Origin: Phytohabitans suffuscus
Lineage (GTDB): Bacteria > Actinomycetota > Actinomycetes > Mycobacteriales > Micromonosporaceae
Length of the DNA: 64,000 nucleotides
Reading direction: 5' to 3'
Assembly: GCF_011764565.1 (NCBI RefSeq)
Contig: NZ_AP022871.1
Span: forward strand, 682,001-746,000
Below are positions 9,938 to 19,091 of this stretch, piece by piece. Position 1 is the first letter of the stretch. Each line of letters opens with the position of its first letter. The position numbers and the translations under genes were made by a program. The notes beneath the pieces are model-generated. The model saw only the letters and a list, made by a program, of their open reading frames with translations. It did no database searches and had not been told where the DNA came from.

Positions 9938-10795
9938 TCAGATCGGGTGGCGTGCGGCGCCGCGGAGGAAGGGGAGCACTGTCGATATCGGGTCGAGCAG
10001 GAGGTGACCGGAGTTCGGTAGCATGTGGACGGTCGCTTGTGGGACCTCCATGTTGAGGCGGCGCCGGATCTCGTACGAGTCGAGCAGCGCGTCCTTCTCG
10101 GCGACGAGGACCAGGATCGGCATGTCGAGGCCGCGCAGGGCGTCGTCCGAAAAGGTGGGGACGCGTTCGGTGCGATAGCGGAAATGGCGCGCGATCAGCA
10201 GCGAGAATGCGCCGATCTCGTCGCGTACGAGGTCGCGGGCTTCGGGGCCCAGCGCGTACCGCATCAGCCAGCGCAGGCCGCGCTCCCCGAACGGGCGCGT
10301 CTTGAACAGCAGCCGCAGCGCCACGAGCTTGCGCGGGCCGATGCCGCTCGGGGTGACCAGCGCCAGCCTGTTCACCCGCTCGCGCCGGCGCAGCGCGTAG
10401 TCCAGGGCCAGCCACCCGCCCAGCGACACGCCGAGCATCGCGGCCTGGTCCAGTCCGAGGCCGTCCAGCACGTCGTCGAGCCAGCGGGCGTACGAGTCCG
10501 ACGACAGCGGCGGCCGCGCCCAGGCGCTCAGGCCGGGCTCACCGATCACGTCTACCGCGTAGATGCGCAGCTGTCCCGCCAGCCGCTCGATGTGGTGCAA
10601 CCACATGGCCGCGTTCGCGCCGAAACCCTGCAGGGCCACCACCGGCGGGGCGTCCGGGGGGCCGCTCACCATGACGAACGTGTCGCCGGCGCAGGTCGGC
10701 ACCGTCATCCGCTCGTGCGGGACCGGCCAACCACCCAGCAGCTCCTGGTAGCGGGCCTCCACCTCGGCCGCCCCAGCATCAGATCGATAGATCAC
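9938..10795 (-). CDS. Alpha/beta-fold hydrolase
   Basis: A 285-residue cytoplasmic hydrolase. The nucleophile Ser is in the elbow GVSLGGWLA, the acid Asp likely in VAEKDALLD and the His in NSGHLLLDP, near the C-terminus as usual. An oxyanion-type LQGFGANAAMW loop follows the first strand. The substrate is not predictable. I chose GTG 10795 because GGAGG lies 6 bp upstream and homology-like sequence begins there; upstream in-frame sequence runs into the MITE-like element at 10911. It is convergent with the kinase genes across the repeat island. Confidence 0.85.
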   Translation of the reverse strand: MIYRSDAGAAEVEARYQELLGGWPVPHERMTVPTCAGDTFVMVSGPPDAPPVVALQGFGANAAMWLHHIERLAGQLRIYAVDVIGEPGLSAWARPPLSSDSYARWLDDVLDGLGLDQAAMLGVSLGGWLALDYALRRRERVNRLALVTPSGIGPRKLVALRLLFKTRPFGERGLRWLMRYALGPEARDLVRDEIGAFSLLIARHFRYRTERVPTFSDDALRGLDMPILVLVAEKDALLDSYEIRRRLNMEVPQATVHMLPNSGHLLLDPISTVLPFLRGAARHPI

Positions 10796-10910
10796 GGGTC
10801 CGCCTCCATGAGGGTGTCGACAGTCAGCGGCACCGCCGCATGCGTCTGGCGTCCGGTTTCCACGGGTCATCCGACCTGAAACCCCGAGCGGGCGGGTGGA
10901 CCGGTACCAG

Positions 10911-11073
10911 GGCCCTGTTTGGAAAATCCTTGCCGGGCTGCGCCGGGCCCAGACGACGACCGGCGGCGCCGGGCGCAAGGCCGCATACAACACCGGTATG
11001 CGACCTTGCACCCGACTTGCCGGACCGCCGCCTGGACTCCGGCTCGCCTCGACAAGTCTTTTCAAACAGGGCC
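10911..11073. mobile_element. MITE-like element, copy 1
   Basis: A ~163-bp element with terminal inverted repeats GGCCCTGTTTG (10911-10921) and CAAACAGGGCC (11063-11073), imperfect for ~10 more bases. Its core, including ACAACACCGGTATGCGACCTT-like sequence near 10986-11006, closely matches the element at 49695. It is too short for a transposase, so non-autonomous. It lies upstream of the hydrolase gene and just past the metK stop. Confidence 0.7.
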
Positions 11074-11093
11074 TAACGCTGAACGGGTGAGCC

Positions 11094-12287
11094 TCAGGTG
11101 GTGACCATCGCCTTGAGGTCGTCGGCGCGGTCGGTGCGCTCCCAGGTCAGGTCGGGCAGTTCCCGGCCGAAGTGGCCGTACGCCGCGGTCTGCCGGTAGA
11201 TCGGGCGCATCAGGTCCAGGTCGCGGATGATCGCGGCCGGGCGCAGGTCGAAGACCTCGTTGATCGCCTTCTCGATCCGCTCCACGGGCACGGCCTCGGT
11301 GCCGAAGGTCTCCACGAACAGGCTCACCGGGTGTGCCTTGCCGATCGCGTACGCCACCTGGGTCTCCACCCGCTCGGCCAGGCCCGCGGCCACCACGTTC
11401 TTGGCCACCCAACGCATCGCGTACGCCGCCGAACGGTCCACCTTCGACGGATCCTTCCCCGAGAACGCGCCACCACCGTGCCGGGCATACCCGCCGTACG
11501 TGTCGACGATGATCTTCCGGCCGGTCAGACCCGCGTCACCCATCGGCCCGCCGATCTCGAACCGGCCGGTCGGGTTGACCAGCAGCCGGTAGCCCTCCGT
11601 CTCCAACCCCAGGCCCTCCAGCTCGGGGGCGATCACGTACTGCCGCACGTCCGGCGTGAGCAGCGACTCCAGCGAGATGTCCGGCGCGTGCTGCGACGAC
11701 ACCACGACCGTGTCGAGGCGCACCGGGCGCAGCCCGTCGTACTCCACGGTGACCTGGGTCTTGCCGTCCGGCCGCAGGTAGGGGATCGTGTTGTCCCCGC
11801 GCACCGCGGACAGCCGCCGCGCCAAGCGGTGGGCCAGCGCGATCGGCAGCGGCATCAGCTCGGGCGTCTCCGAGCAGGCGAAGCCGAACATCATGCCCTG
11901 GTCACCCGCGCCCTGCGCGTCCAGCGCGCTCTCCGAGCCCTGGGCGCGCAGCTCGAACGCGTTGTCGACGCCCTGCGCGATGTCCGGCGACTGCGAGCCG
12001 ATCGAGATGCTCACCCCGCACGACGCGCCGTCGAAGCCCTTCCTCGACGAGTCGTACCCGATGCCCAGGATGGTGTCCCGGACGATGGTCGGGATGTCCG
12101 CGTAGGCCTTGGTGGTGACCTCGCCCGCCACATGGACCTGACCGGTCGTGATCAGCGTCTCGACCGCGACCCGGCTGCGCCGGTCCTGGGCGAGCAGGGC
12201 ATCGAGCACCCCGTCACTGATCTGGTCAGCGATCTTGTCCGGGTGGCCCTCCGTGACCGACTCGGACGTGAACAGACGACGCGCCAC
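11094..12287 (-). CDS. metK: S-adenosylmethionine synthetase
   Basis: Makes SAM from methionine and ATP in the cytoplasm. 397 residues, the normal length. Family signatures are visible: [20 protein letters not shown] at the N-terminus, [12 protein letters not shown] (ATP loop), and [19 protein letters not shown]. The start is GTG 12287 with a GGGGGA ribosome site. Downstream it runs almost to a MITE-like element; upstream is a terminator shared with the Roadblock gene, so it is probably its own transcription unit. I see no SAM riboswitch in the 70-bp leader. Confidence 0.98.
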   Translation of the reverse strand: MARRLFTSESVTEGHPDKIADQISDGVLDALLAQDRRSRVAVETLITTGQVHVAGEVTTKAYADIPTIVRDTILGIGYDSSRKGFDGASCGVSISIGSQSPDIAQGVDNAFELRAQGSESALDAQGAGDQGMMFGFACSETPELMPLPIALAHRLARRLSAVRGDNTIPYLRPDGKTQVTVEYDGLRPVRLDTVVVSSQHAPDISLESLLTPDVRQYVIAPELEGLGLETEGYRLLVNPTGRFEIGGPMGDAGLTGRKIIVDTYGGYARHGGGAFSGKDPSKVDRSAAYAMRWVAKNVVAAGLAERVETQVAYAIGKAHPVSLFVETFGTEAVPVERIEKAINEVFDLRPAAIIRDLDLMRPIYRQTAAYGHFGRELPDLTWERTDRADDLKAMVTT

Positions 12288-12323
12288 GGCACCATCCCCC
12301 TTGCTCGGACCTTTATCCGAGCC

Positions 12324-12363
12324 TAGAGGCCGGTGCTGGAACGCGGGCGGAGACCGGCCTCTA
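12324..12363 (-). terminator. Terminator of the sensor kinase/Roadblock operon
   Basis: TAGAGGCCGGT (12324-12334) and ACCGGCCTCTA (12353-12363) form a perfect 11-bp stem with an 18-nt loop. The stem includes the Roadblock stop codon. It separates that operon from metK. Confidence 0.7.
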
Positions 12364-12783
12364 CCGGGGCAGCGCCTGCTGGAGCTCGGCGCGCAGCGCC
12401 GGCGTCAACATCTCGCCGGCCTGCTTGGCCAGCCGCGCCATCTCGTAGCCCACCACGCCGATGTCGGCGTCGCCCGCGGCGAGGGTGGCCAGGATCGAGC
12501 CGTCGCGGATCGCCATCACCAGGAAGTAGCCCCGGCCCAGCTCTACCACGGTCTGCTTGACCACGTCGTTGTCGAACATCTGGGCCGCGCCGGTGGTGAT
12601 GCTCATCAGACCGGAGGTGACGGCGGCCAGCTTGTCGGCGTGGTCGCGGGGCAGGTGGTCGGAGACGGCGACGAGCAGCCCGTCGGAGGAGACGACGATC
12701 GCGTGGGCCACCCCGGGGGTGCGATCGGCGAACGCGCTGACCAGCCAGCTCAGATCACGCGCATCTTGACTGAGCTCACTCAC
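12361..12783 (-). CDS. Roadblock/LC7 domain protein (CvnB-like)
   Basis: A 140-residue single-domain Roadblock/LC7 protein ([20 protein letters not shown], then [16 protein letters not shown]). In the actinobacterial conservon (cvn) operons such proteins act with a membrane NIT-domain kinase, a DUF742 protein and a Ras-like GTPase in a G-protein-type signalling unit. It overlaps the kinase gene by ATGA. Here the DUF742 and GTPase genes that normally follow are missing; a terminator and metK come next. Confidence 0.92.
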   Translation of the reverse strand: MSELSQDARDLSWLVSAFADRTPGVAHAIVVSSDGLLVAVSDHLPRDHADKLAAVTSGLMSITTGAAQMFDNDVVKQTVVELGRGYFLVMAIRDGSILATLAAGDADIGVVGYEMARLAKQAGEMLTPALRAELQQALPR

Positions 12784-15383
12784 TGAATCGCCTCCTGGTC
12801 AACAATCGTTCGCCTCACGTCAGCGGTGTCCTCCGCTTCCGCCCGGCGGACACCGCTGTAGTACTTCGAGAGCATGCTGCCCACGGCCTCGGGGTCCGGC
12901 TCCACCCGCGAGGTCGGTATGCGCGCCGCCGGCTGCGGCTCGTCGTCGACGGGCGGGAGCTGCGCCATGGGTACGCGCAGCGGCAGGCCGTTGGCCATCA
13001 TGCCCCCGGTGATCGGCACTGTCGGCGGGGTGGGACCGCCGGGGCCGGAAGCCGCCGGCGGGACGGTGGCGGGGCCGCCGTTGAGCGTGCCCGCGCGCGT
13101 GCCGCCCTGGCGCGACCACCAGGTGCTGCCGGTCTCGGTCGCGGTGGCGCCGACGGACTTGAGCACGTCCTCGGCCCGGGTCGGCGCGCGGCGGACACGG
13201 GTCGCGGCGCCCGCGTCGGCGGCCGGCAGCGCCGGGAGCGCGGGCCTGGGCGGCGTCCGCTGCTGCGGTACCCCGGCCAGGGCGGCCGGCGCGGCGGCCA
13301 GGCGCAGCTCGCGGGTGACCGAGTCGGGCACGGCGGCGACCGCGGCCAGCGCGGGCCGGGCGGCCGGCTCGGGCAGCGCGCGTCCCTGCGGGGCCGGGGC
13401 GAGCAGGCTCGGTGGCAGCCAGACGGTGGCGATGATGCCCCGCTCGGCGGCGACCAGCCGTACCCGGATCGAGTGCCGCGCGGCCAGGTGGCTGACCACG
13501 AACAGGCCCATCCGCTCGGAGGCGGCGACGTCGGCGGCGGGCGGCTCGGCCAGCAGCACGTTGGCCTCCTCCAGCGCCGTGTCGCTCATGCCCAGGCCCT
13601 CGTCGACGATCTCGACGGTGGCGGTGCGCCCGCTGGACGAGCGGGTGGTCATCTTCACCTGGGTGAACGGCGCGGAGAAGTTGGTCGCGTTCTCGAGGAG
13701 CTCGGCGAGCAGGTGGACGACATCGGCGACGGCGTGGCCGATGACGTACAGGTTGTCGACGGCCTCGTGGCGCACGCGCGGGTACTGCTCGATCTCGGCG
13801 GCGGCGGCCATGGCCACGGCGGAGAGCGCGACCGGCTCGTTCCACCGGCGGCTGGACTCGGTGCCGGCGAGCACCAGCAGGCTCTCGTCGTTGCGGCGCA
13901 TGCGGGCGGCGAGGTGGTCGAGCTTGAAGAGGCTGGCGAGCTGGTCGGGGTCGCCCTCTTCGCGCTCCAGCTCGTCGAGCAGCTCCAGCTGCCGCTCGAC
14001 GAGCACCTGGCTGCGGCGGGCCAGGTTGACGAACATCGCGTTGACGTTGCGCCGCATGATCGCCTGCTCGACGGCGAGGTCGACGGCGCTGCGGTGCACG
14101 GCGACGAACGCGTCGGCGACCTCGCCGACCTCGTCCATCGAGCGCACGGTGGAGGGTGGGACTTCGATCTTGGGTACGCCGTGGCCGACCGCACGCAGCC
14201 GCTCGATCGCCTCGGGCAGCTCGTCCTGGGCGACGTGCAGCGCGTGGCGGCGCAGCTCGTGCAGGGAACGGGCCACCGAGCGGCCGATCATGACGGAGAT
14301 GATCAGGGCGATCAGGAGTACGGCGAGCACCGCGCCGGCGACCAGCAGCGTGCGCCGCAGCTGGTCGCTGCTGCGCGTGCCGGCCTCGTCGACCGCGTCG
14401 CCGAGCACGTCGGACTCCACCTGGCGCAGCAGGTCGTGCCGGTCCTGGCTCAGCGACCACCAGCGGAACGGCTCGAGCACCTTCGCGTCGCCGCTGCCGG
14501 TGGCGATCGTGGTCTGCTCCATCGCGACCGCGGCGGTGAACTTGGCGTCGCCGGCCGCCTGCTCGTACCGCAGGACCTGGGCGTTGGTGGCCGCGACCCG
14601 GAAGTCGGCGAGCGCGGTGAGCTGCTGCGCCCGCAGGTCGGTGAGCTCGACCTGGTCGGTGGGGCCGTACGCGCCGGCGCTGGCGGCCGCGTAGAGGCGG
14701 GCGCGCAGGCGGGAGCCGACCTCCTTGATCCGCGCCAGCTCGACGTACCGCAGCACCATCTGGGTCAGCTCGGGCCGCTCGACGCCGGGCGAGGGCTGGG
14801 CGAGCAGCGTGAGCAGGGAGTCGATCGTGCGGGTGTAGTTGGCGATCACGGTATCCGTGCCGACCGCGCCGCTGGCCGCCGCGCCGCGCAGCGTGGGCAG
14901 GTCGTCGACCGCGTCCCGGGCCCGGTTGTAGGTCACCTGCCAGGCCGCGTCACCGCCGGCGAGCGGGTCGGCCGCCTCGCGGAAGTCGGCGGCGGAGCGG
15001 TCCACCGCCACGTAGTACTGCCGGATGTCGGCGCTGGCCTGGTTGGCGCTGGTCTTCCTCGCCTGCAGCGCGGCCAGGTTGCCGGCGGTGCGGTCGCGCT
15101 CGCTCTGCAGGTCGTGCACCAGCGTGGTGATCTGCTGGCCGAGCGCCACCTGGCCGGCGAACTCGTCGAGCACCGTGGCCTGGCCGATCAGGGCGCTGGT
15201 CTGCACGCCGGCCACGACCGTGAAGGCCAGCGAGGGGATGACGAGCACCGTGGCGAGCTTGGTGCGCATTCGCCAATCCCGGACGCGAAACCGCGAACGT
15301 CGCCGATGCGGGATAACCCGGACATCGAGTCGCCGTCGGTGGCGCGGAACCGTCCCCGACGGCTCCGGGGCAGCAGCGACCAC
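12780..15383 (-). CDS. NIT-domain membrane sensor histidine kinase (CvnA-like)
   Basis: 867 residues: basic N-terminus, TM1 ([19 protein letters not shown]), an extracellular nitrate/nitrite-sensing-type helical domain to about residue 330, TM2 ([20 protein letters not shown]), HAMP, and a HATPase_c domain with N box [11 protein letters not shown]1 DEGLGM and a G2-like [13 protein letters not shown] ~200-residue Pro/Ala-rich disordered tail follows. The start is GTG 15383 with GGGGGAGG. There is no classical H-box; CvnA proteins often lack clear kinase chemistry. It forms a two-gene operon with the Roadblock protein. The sensed ligand is unknown. Confidence 0.93.
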   Translation of the reverse strand: MVAAAPEPSGTVPRHRRRLDVRVIPHRRRSRFRVRDWRMRTKLATVLVIPSLAFTVVAGVQTSALIGQATVLDEFAGQVALGQQITTLVHDLQSERDRTAGNLAALQARKTSANQASADIRQYYVAVDRSAADFREAADPLAGGDAAWQVTYNRARDAVDDLPTLRGAAASGAVGTDTVIANYTRTIDSLLTLLAQPSPGVERPELTQMVLRYVELARIKEVGSRLRARLYAAASAGAYGPTDQVELTDLRAQQLTALADFRVAATNAQVLRYEQAAGDAKFTAAVAMEQTTIATGSGDAKVLEPFRWWSLSQDRHDLLRQVESDVLGDAVDEAGTRSSDQLRRTLLVAGAVLAVLLIALIISVMIGRSVARSLHELRRHALHVAQDELPEAIERLRAVGHGVPKIEVPPSTVRSMDEVGEVADAFVAVHRSAVDLAVEQAIMRRNVNAMFVNLARRSQVLVERQLELLDELEREEGDPDQLASLFKLDHLAARMRRNDESLLVLAGTESSRRWNEPVALSAVAMAAAAEIEQYPRVRHEAVDNLYVIGHAVADVVHLLAELLENATNFSAPFTQVKMTTRSSSGRTATVEIVDEGLGMSDTALEEANVLLAEPPAADVAASERMGLFVVSHLAARHSIRVRLVAAERGIIATVWLPPSLLAPAPQGRALPEPAARPALAAVAAVPDSVTRELRLAAAPAALAGVPQQRTPPRPALPALPAADAGAATRVRRAPTRAEDVLKSVGATATETGSTWWSRQGGTRAGTLNGGPATVPPAASGPGGPTPPTVPITGGMMANGLPLRVPMAQLPPVDDEPQPAARIPTSRVEPDPEAVGSMLSKYYSGVRRAEAEDTADVRRTIVDQEAIQ

Positions 15384-15554
15384 GCCTCCCCCTTACCTCG
15401 TACCCGGCCTGCCGAGGAGCGGAGTCCATCCAATCAGGCACGCGGACGGTGTCAACGCCGCGACCAGCGACAAGTTCACGAAGGATACAGCGGAGGACGG
15501 GATCTTGCCGGTACCGCCGAGGGGGGCTCCTCCATCCGGACGATGCCGTCCGGC

Positions 15555-16949
15555 TCAGCCGTCCGCCGGGCTCTGCTGACCGCGCTCGCTCCGCTCGCCG
15601 AGCCCTCCGGGCGGCCGGGCAGCGGGGACCAGCCCGGCGGCGAGCAGCGCGGCCCCCGCGGCACCCACCTCCGGGTTGTCCACGTGCCGTACCGCCCGCG
15701 GCGCCAGCGCCGCCTGGAACGCGCGGCGCCACCACGGCTGCGCGGCGACCGCCCCGCCGCCGAGCACCACCTCGACCGTACGGTCCACGGTGGACTCCAG
15801 GGTGGCCAGGTCGCGGGCGACCATGGCGCAGACGCCGTCCATCAGCCCGGCGAAGATCTCGGTGGCGGAGGTGGAGAAGGCCAGCCCGGACAGGGCGCCG
15901 GCGCCGGACGGGGCGGTGCCGGGTGGACGGTCGCCGCCCAGCCGCGGGTCGGTGCGCACCTCGGTCCGGCCCGGAGTGATCGAGGACAGCTCCCGCTCCA
16001 GCGCGTCCCCGGCCGGGAGCTGGAGCGTCTTGCTGGCCCAGGCGAAGAGGTTGCCGCCGGCCGAGTACGCGGCGCCGGTGACGATCCGCTCGCGGTCGAC
16101 CCGGTAGCGCCACACCGAGTCCGGCAGCGGGGGCAGCGGCGCGCCGGGCGCCACCGGCTGTACCAGCCGCACCGCGGCCGACGTGCCGACGGTGACCGCC
16201 GCCCGGCTCGGGTCGATGCAGCCGCTGCCCACGTTGGACGCGGCCCCGTCGCCGGTCGGCGGCGCCCAGGGCACGGCCGCGAGGGCGGGCCAGCGCCGGG
16301 CGTACTCGCCGCGCAGCCGCCCCCGCCAGCCGGCCGGCGCCAGCGGCGGCACCTCGGCCCGGGTCACGCCCGCGACGGCGAGGGACTCGGCGTCCCAGTC
16401 GAGCCGGCCCAGGTCGAGCATGCCGGTGCCGGAGGCCAGCGACACCGACATCGGCGCCTCGGTGAGCAGCGCGCCGAGCACGAACTCGGGCAGCCCGGTG
16501 AAGCGGACCAGCCCCGGTCCACTGCGCGCGCGCAGCCAGGGCAGCTTGACGGTCCAGTAGAAGCGGTGCCACCACGCGCCGGTGCGCTGGTGGAACGCGT
16601 GCGGGTCGGCCGGCCCGGCGGTGCCGGGCGGTGGCGCGGGGCGGGTGTCGAGCCAGGTGACCAGCGGCCCGAGCGGTGCCCCGGCCCGGTCGAGCGGGAC
16701 CACCGAGTGCCACTGCGAGGACGCGGCGACAAGGCGTACCCCGTCGAGGTGTCCCGCGCCGTGCAGGTCGTCGAGGCATTCGACCAGCGCCGCCAGGTAG
16801 GCGGCCGCGTCGAGCGTGGCCGCGCCGCTGTCGTCGACCGCCACCTCCACCGACCGCCGGGCCAGCGCCCCGGGCAGCGGGACCGCCCGGTCGTCCAGCA
16901 CGAGCCCGCGTACCGACGACGTGCCCAGGTCAAGCGCGAGAATGCTCAT
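15555..16949 (-). CDS. FGGY-family carbohydrate kinase (gluconokinase-like)
   Basis: Phosphorylates a sugar or sugar acid with ATP in the cytoplasm. 464 residues. The actin-fold phosphate-1 motif ALDLGTSSVRG is at the N-terminus, TVGTSAAVRL is phosphate 2, and VVLGGGAVAAQPWWRR is the adenosine motif near the C-terminus. The N-terminal resemblance is to gluconate kinases, but FGGY substrates are hard to call. Start ATG 16949 (MSILALDLG); longer starts add unrelated residues. No transporter or epimerase is adjacent to narrow the substrate. Confidence 0.88.
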   Translation of the reverse strand: MSILALDLGTSSVRGLVLDDRAVPLPGALARRSVEVAVDDSGAATLDAAAYLAALVECLDDLHGAGHLDGVRLVAASSQWHSVVPLDRAGAPLGPLVTWLDTRPAPPPGTAGPADPHAFHQRTGAWWHRFYWTVKLPWLRARSGPGLVRFTGLPEFVLGALLTEAPMSVSLASGTGMLDLGRLDWDAESLAVAGVTRAEVPPLAPAGWRGRLRGEYARRWPALAAVPWAPPTGDGAASNVGSGCIDPSRAAVTVGTSAAVRLVQPVAPGAPLPPLPDSVWRYRVDRERIVTGAAYSAGGNLFAWASKTLQLPAGDALERELSSITPGRTEVRTDPRLGGDRPPGTAPSGAGALSGLAFSTSATEIFAGLMDGVCAMVARDLATLESTVDRTVEVVLGGGAVAAQPWWRRAFQAALAPRAVRHVDNPEVGAAGAALLAAGLVPAARPPGGLGERSERGQQSPADG

Positions 16950-17001
16950 CGCCGCCACCGTATCCGCATCCGCTGGAACCCCGCCGTGTAGACTGCCGCA
17001 C

Positions 17002-17064
17002 GTGTCCGCGCGCCTGAGTTCCTGGTGGCGCCGCCAACCCGGCGGCCCGTCCATCCGCGCGTAG
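17002..17064 (+). CDS. Tryptophan leader peptide
   Basis: A 20-codon ORF, MSARLSSWWRRQPGGPSIRA, from GTG 17002 to TAG 17064, with tandem Trp codons at 17023-17028. It lies 115 bp upstream of the fused anthranilate synthase and directly before mutually exclusive hairpins. It is the sensor of the attenuator: ribosome stalling at the Trp codons reports low charged tRNA-Trp. Confidence 0.9.
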   Translation: MSARLSSWWRRQPGGPSIRA

Positions 17065-17104
17065 CTGATACCCACGCGGCCGCCTCATAAGGCGGCCATC
17101 GCGT
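17030..17104 (+). promoter_or_regulatory. trp transcription attenuator
   Basis: Segments 1 (GCCGCC, 17030-17035) and 2 (GGCGGC, 17041-17046) pair with each other. Segment 2 extended (GGCGGCC, 17041-17047) can instead pair with segment 3 (GGCCGCC, 17078-17084). Segment 3 also pairs with segment 4 (AGGCGGCC, 17090-17097; CATA loop), the terminator. Segment 1 starts right after the Trp codons, so a stalled ribosome would favour 2:3 and allow readthrough. Attenuators of this type are known ahead of anthranilate synthase genes in Streptomyces. Confidence 0.88.
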
Positions 17105-17178
17105 GATGTCAGAAAGCCCCGGCATTCCGACGCACCGGTTGTCCGCCCGAGGCGGCCCCGGCCCGGAGGAATGTACGG

Positions 17179-19049
17179 ATGGATCTTCTGACCCTGCTCG
17201 ACCCCACCCAGCAACGCCCTTTCGCGCTGCTGCGCCGCGAGGGCGCGGCGCACATCGAGATCTTCACCGGCGACGTGACCAGCGTCGAACGGCTCGCCGA
17301 CATCCCCTGCCGGACGGGCGACCGGGCCCGGCCACGCTCGCGCTCGTCCCGTACCGCCAGATCACCGAACGCGGATTCGCCTGCGTCGACGACGGCACGC
17401 CCCTGGAGTGCCTGGCCGTCCGCGCGTACGGTGAGGTGCCGCTCGCCGCCGCGCTCGCCCTGCTGCCCGGCACGCCGGAGCAGGCCCGGGACGGCGGGTT
17501 CGACATCTCCGACGAGGAGTACGCTGAGACGGTCGGCGCCGTGCTGCGCGACGAGATCGGCCACGGCGAGGGGGCCAACTTCGTCGTCCACCGCACGTTC
17601 ACCGCCCGGGTCGACCACCCGCTGCGGGCCGCGCTCGCCGCGTTCCGGCGGCTGCTGACCCGCGAGCGCGGCGCCTACTGGACGTTCCTGGTGCACACCG
17701 GCACCCGCACGCTCGTCGGCGCCACACCGGAGCGGCACGTCAGCGTCGAGGACGGCCTGGTGATGATGAACCCGATCAGCGGCACGTTCCGCCACCCCGA
17801 CGGGCCGGCCGAGCGGGAGGAGCTGCTGGAGTTCCTGGCCGACCCCAAGGAGATCGACGAGCTGTACATGGTGCTCGACGAGGAGCTCAAGATGATGGCC
17901 ACCGTCGCCGACCACGGCGGCCAGGTCGTCGGCCCGTACCTCAAGGAGATGGCGCACCTGACCCACACCGAGTACCTGCTGGCCGGGCGGGGCTCGCGGG
18001 ACGTGCGGGAGGTGCTGCGCGAGACGATGTTCGCGCCGACCGTCACCGGCAGCCCGATCGAGAACGCGTTCCGGGTGATCGCCCGCCACGAGGAGCGCGG
18101 GCGGCGGTACTACGCGGGCGTGCTGGCCCTGCTCGGCCACGACGCCGAGGGCCGGCAGACGCTGGACGCGCCGATCCTCATCCGCACCGCGGAGATCACT
18201 CCGGACGGGCTGCTGCGGGTGCCGGTCGGCGCCACGCTGGTACGCCACTCGACCGCCGCCGGCGAGGTCGCCGAGACGCACACCAAGGCCGCCGGCGTGC
18301 TCGCCGCCCTGGGTCTCCGGCCGGCGGCGGCGCCGCGGCAGGGCACCGAGTCGGGGGTACAGCTGTCGGCCGACCCGGACGTGCGGGCCGCGCTGACCGC
18401 GCGCAACGACCGGCTGGCCCGCTTCTGGCTGGACGAGCGGGGGCCGGTGGCGACACAGCCGTCCGCGCCGCGGGCGCTGATCGTGGACGCCGAGGACACG
18501 TTCACCGGCATGCTGGCGCACCAGATGCGCTGGCTCGGGCACCACGTCACCCGCCGGCCCTGGACCGACCCCGGCCCGCTGGACGGGTTCGACCTGGTCG
18601 TGGCCGGTCCCGGGCCGGGCGACCCGACCTCCCCCGACGACGTCAAGATGCGCGCGATGCGCGAGGTGATCACCGCGCGGCTGCGCGGCGGGCGGCCACT
18701 GCTCGCGGTGTGCCTCGGCCACCAGCTGCTGTGCGGGCTGCTCGGGCTGGACCTGCACCGGCGGGACGCGCCGTACCAGGGGCTGCAGCGGGAGGTGGAC
18801 CTGTTCGGCCGGACGCGGCGGGTCGGCTTCTACTCCACGTTCACGGCGCTCTGCTCCGCCGGCGCCCTGACCACGCCGTACGGGCCGGTGGAGCTGGCCC
18901 GCGACCCGGGCGACGGCGCCGTGCACGCGCTGCGCGGGCCGGCCTTCGCGGGCGTGCAGTTCCACCCCGAGTCGGTGCTCAGCGAGGACGGCCTCGCGGT
19001 GCTGGCCGACCTGCTGAAGGCATTGACGGAGGTGCCTGCCGTGCATTAG
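17179..19049 (+). CDS. Fused anthranilate synthase TrpE(G) (apparent frameshift)
   Basis: Converts chorismate and glutamine to anthranilate, the first step to tryptophan. The N-terminal two thirds is the chorismate-binding TrpE part (SGTFRHPDG, TVTGSPIENAF, RRYYAGVLALLG). The C-terminal third is the class I glutamine amidotransferase (GPGPGDPTSPDD, nucleophile Cys in AVCLGHQLLCG, FHPES). The start ATG 17179 follows GGAGGA. The first ~43 codons are in another frame; one extra C in CCCC 17304-17307 gives ADIPLPDGRPGPATLAL and restores a ~623-residue protein. The alternative is a PhzE-type aminodeoxyisochorismate synthase, which is similar in architecture, but the tryptophan attenuator favours TrpE(G). 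Confidence 0.9.
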
Positions 19050-19051
19050 AC

Positions 19052-19069
19052 AGGTAACCTAACTTACCT
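19052..19069. promoter_or_regulatory. Palindrome resembling an iron box
   Basis: AGGTAACCTAACTTACCT has symmetric ends (AGGTAA/TTACCT) and resembles the IdeR/DmdR-type iron box (TTAGGTTAGGCTAACCTAA) only in part. It sits 23 bp ahead of the GH9 gene and just after the trpE(G) stop. An iron-responsive regulator binding here is speculative, as cellulases are not usual targets. Confidence 0.3.
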
Positions 19070-19091
19070 TCATCTCTCGCCGGGAGCGGGT

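Noticed and set aside
11094..12287. SAM riboswitch before metK
   Set aside because: The leader is about 70 bp and contains only a terminator stem from the upstream operon; no SAM-I or SAM-II/IV-like core was seen.
17179..19049. PhzE-type phenazine gene
   Set aside because: The architecture is similar, but the tryptophan attenuator with leader peptide and absence of other phz genes favour TrpE(G).
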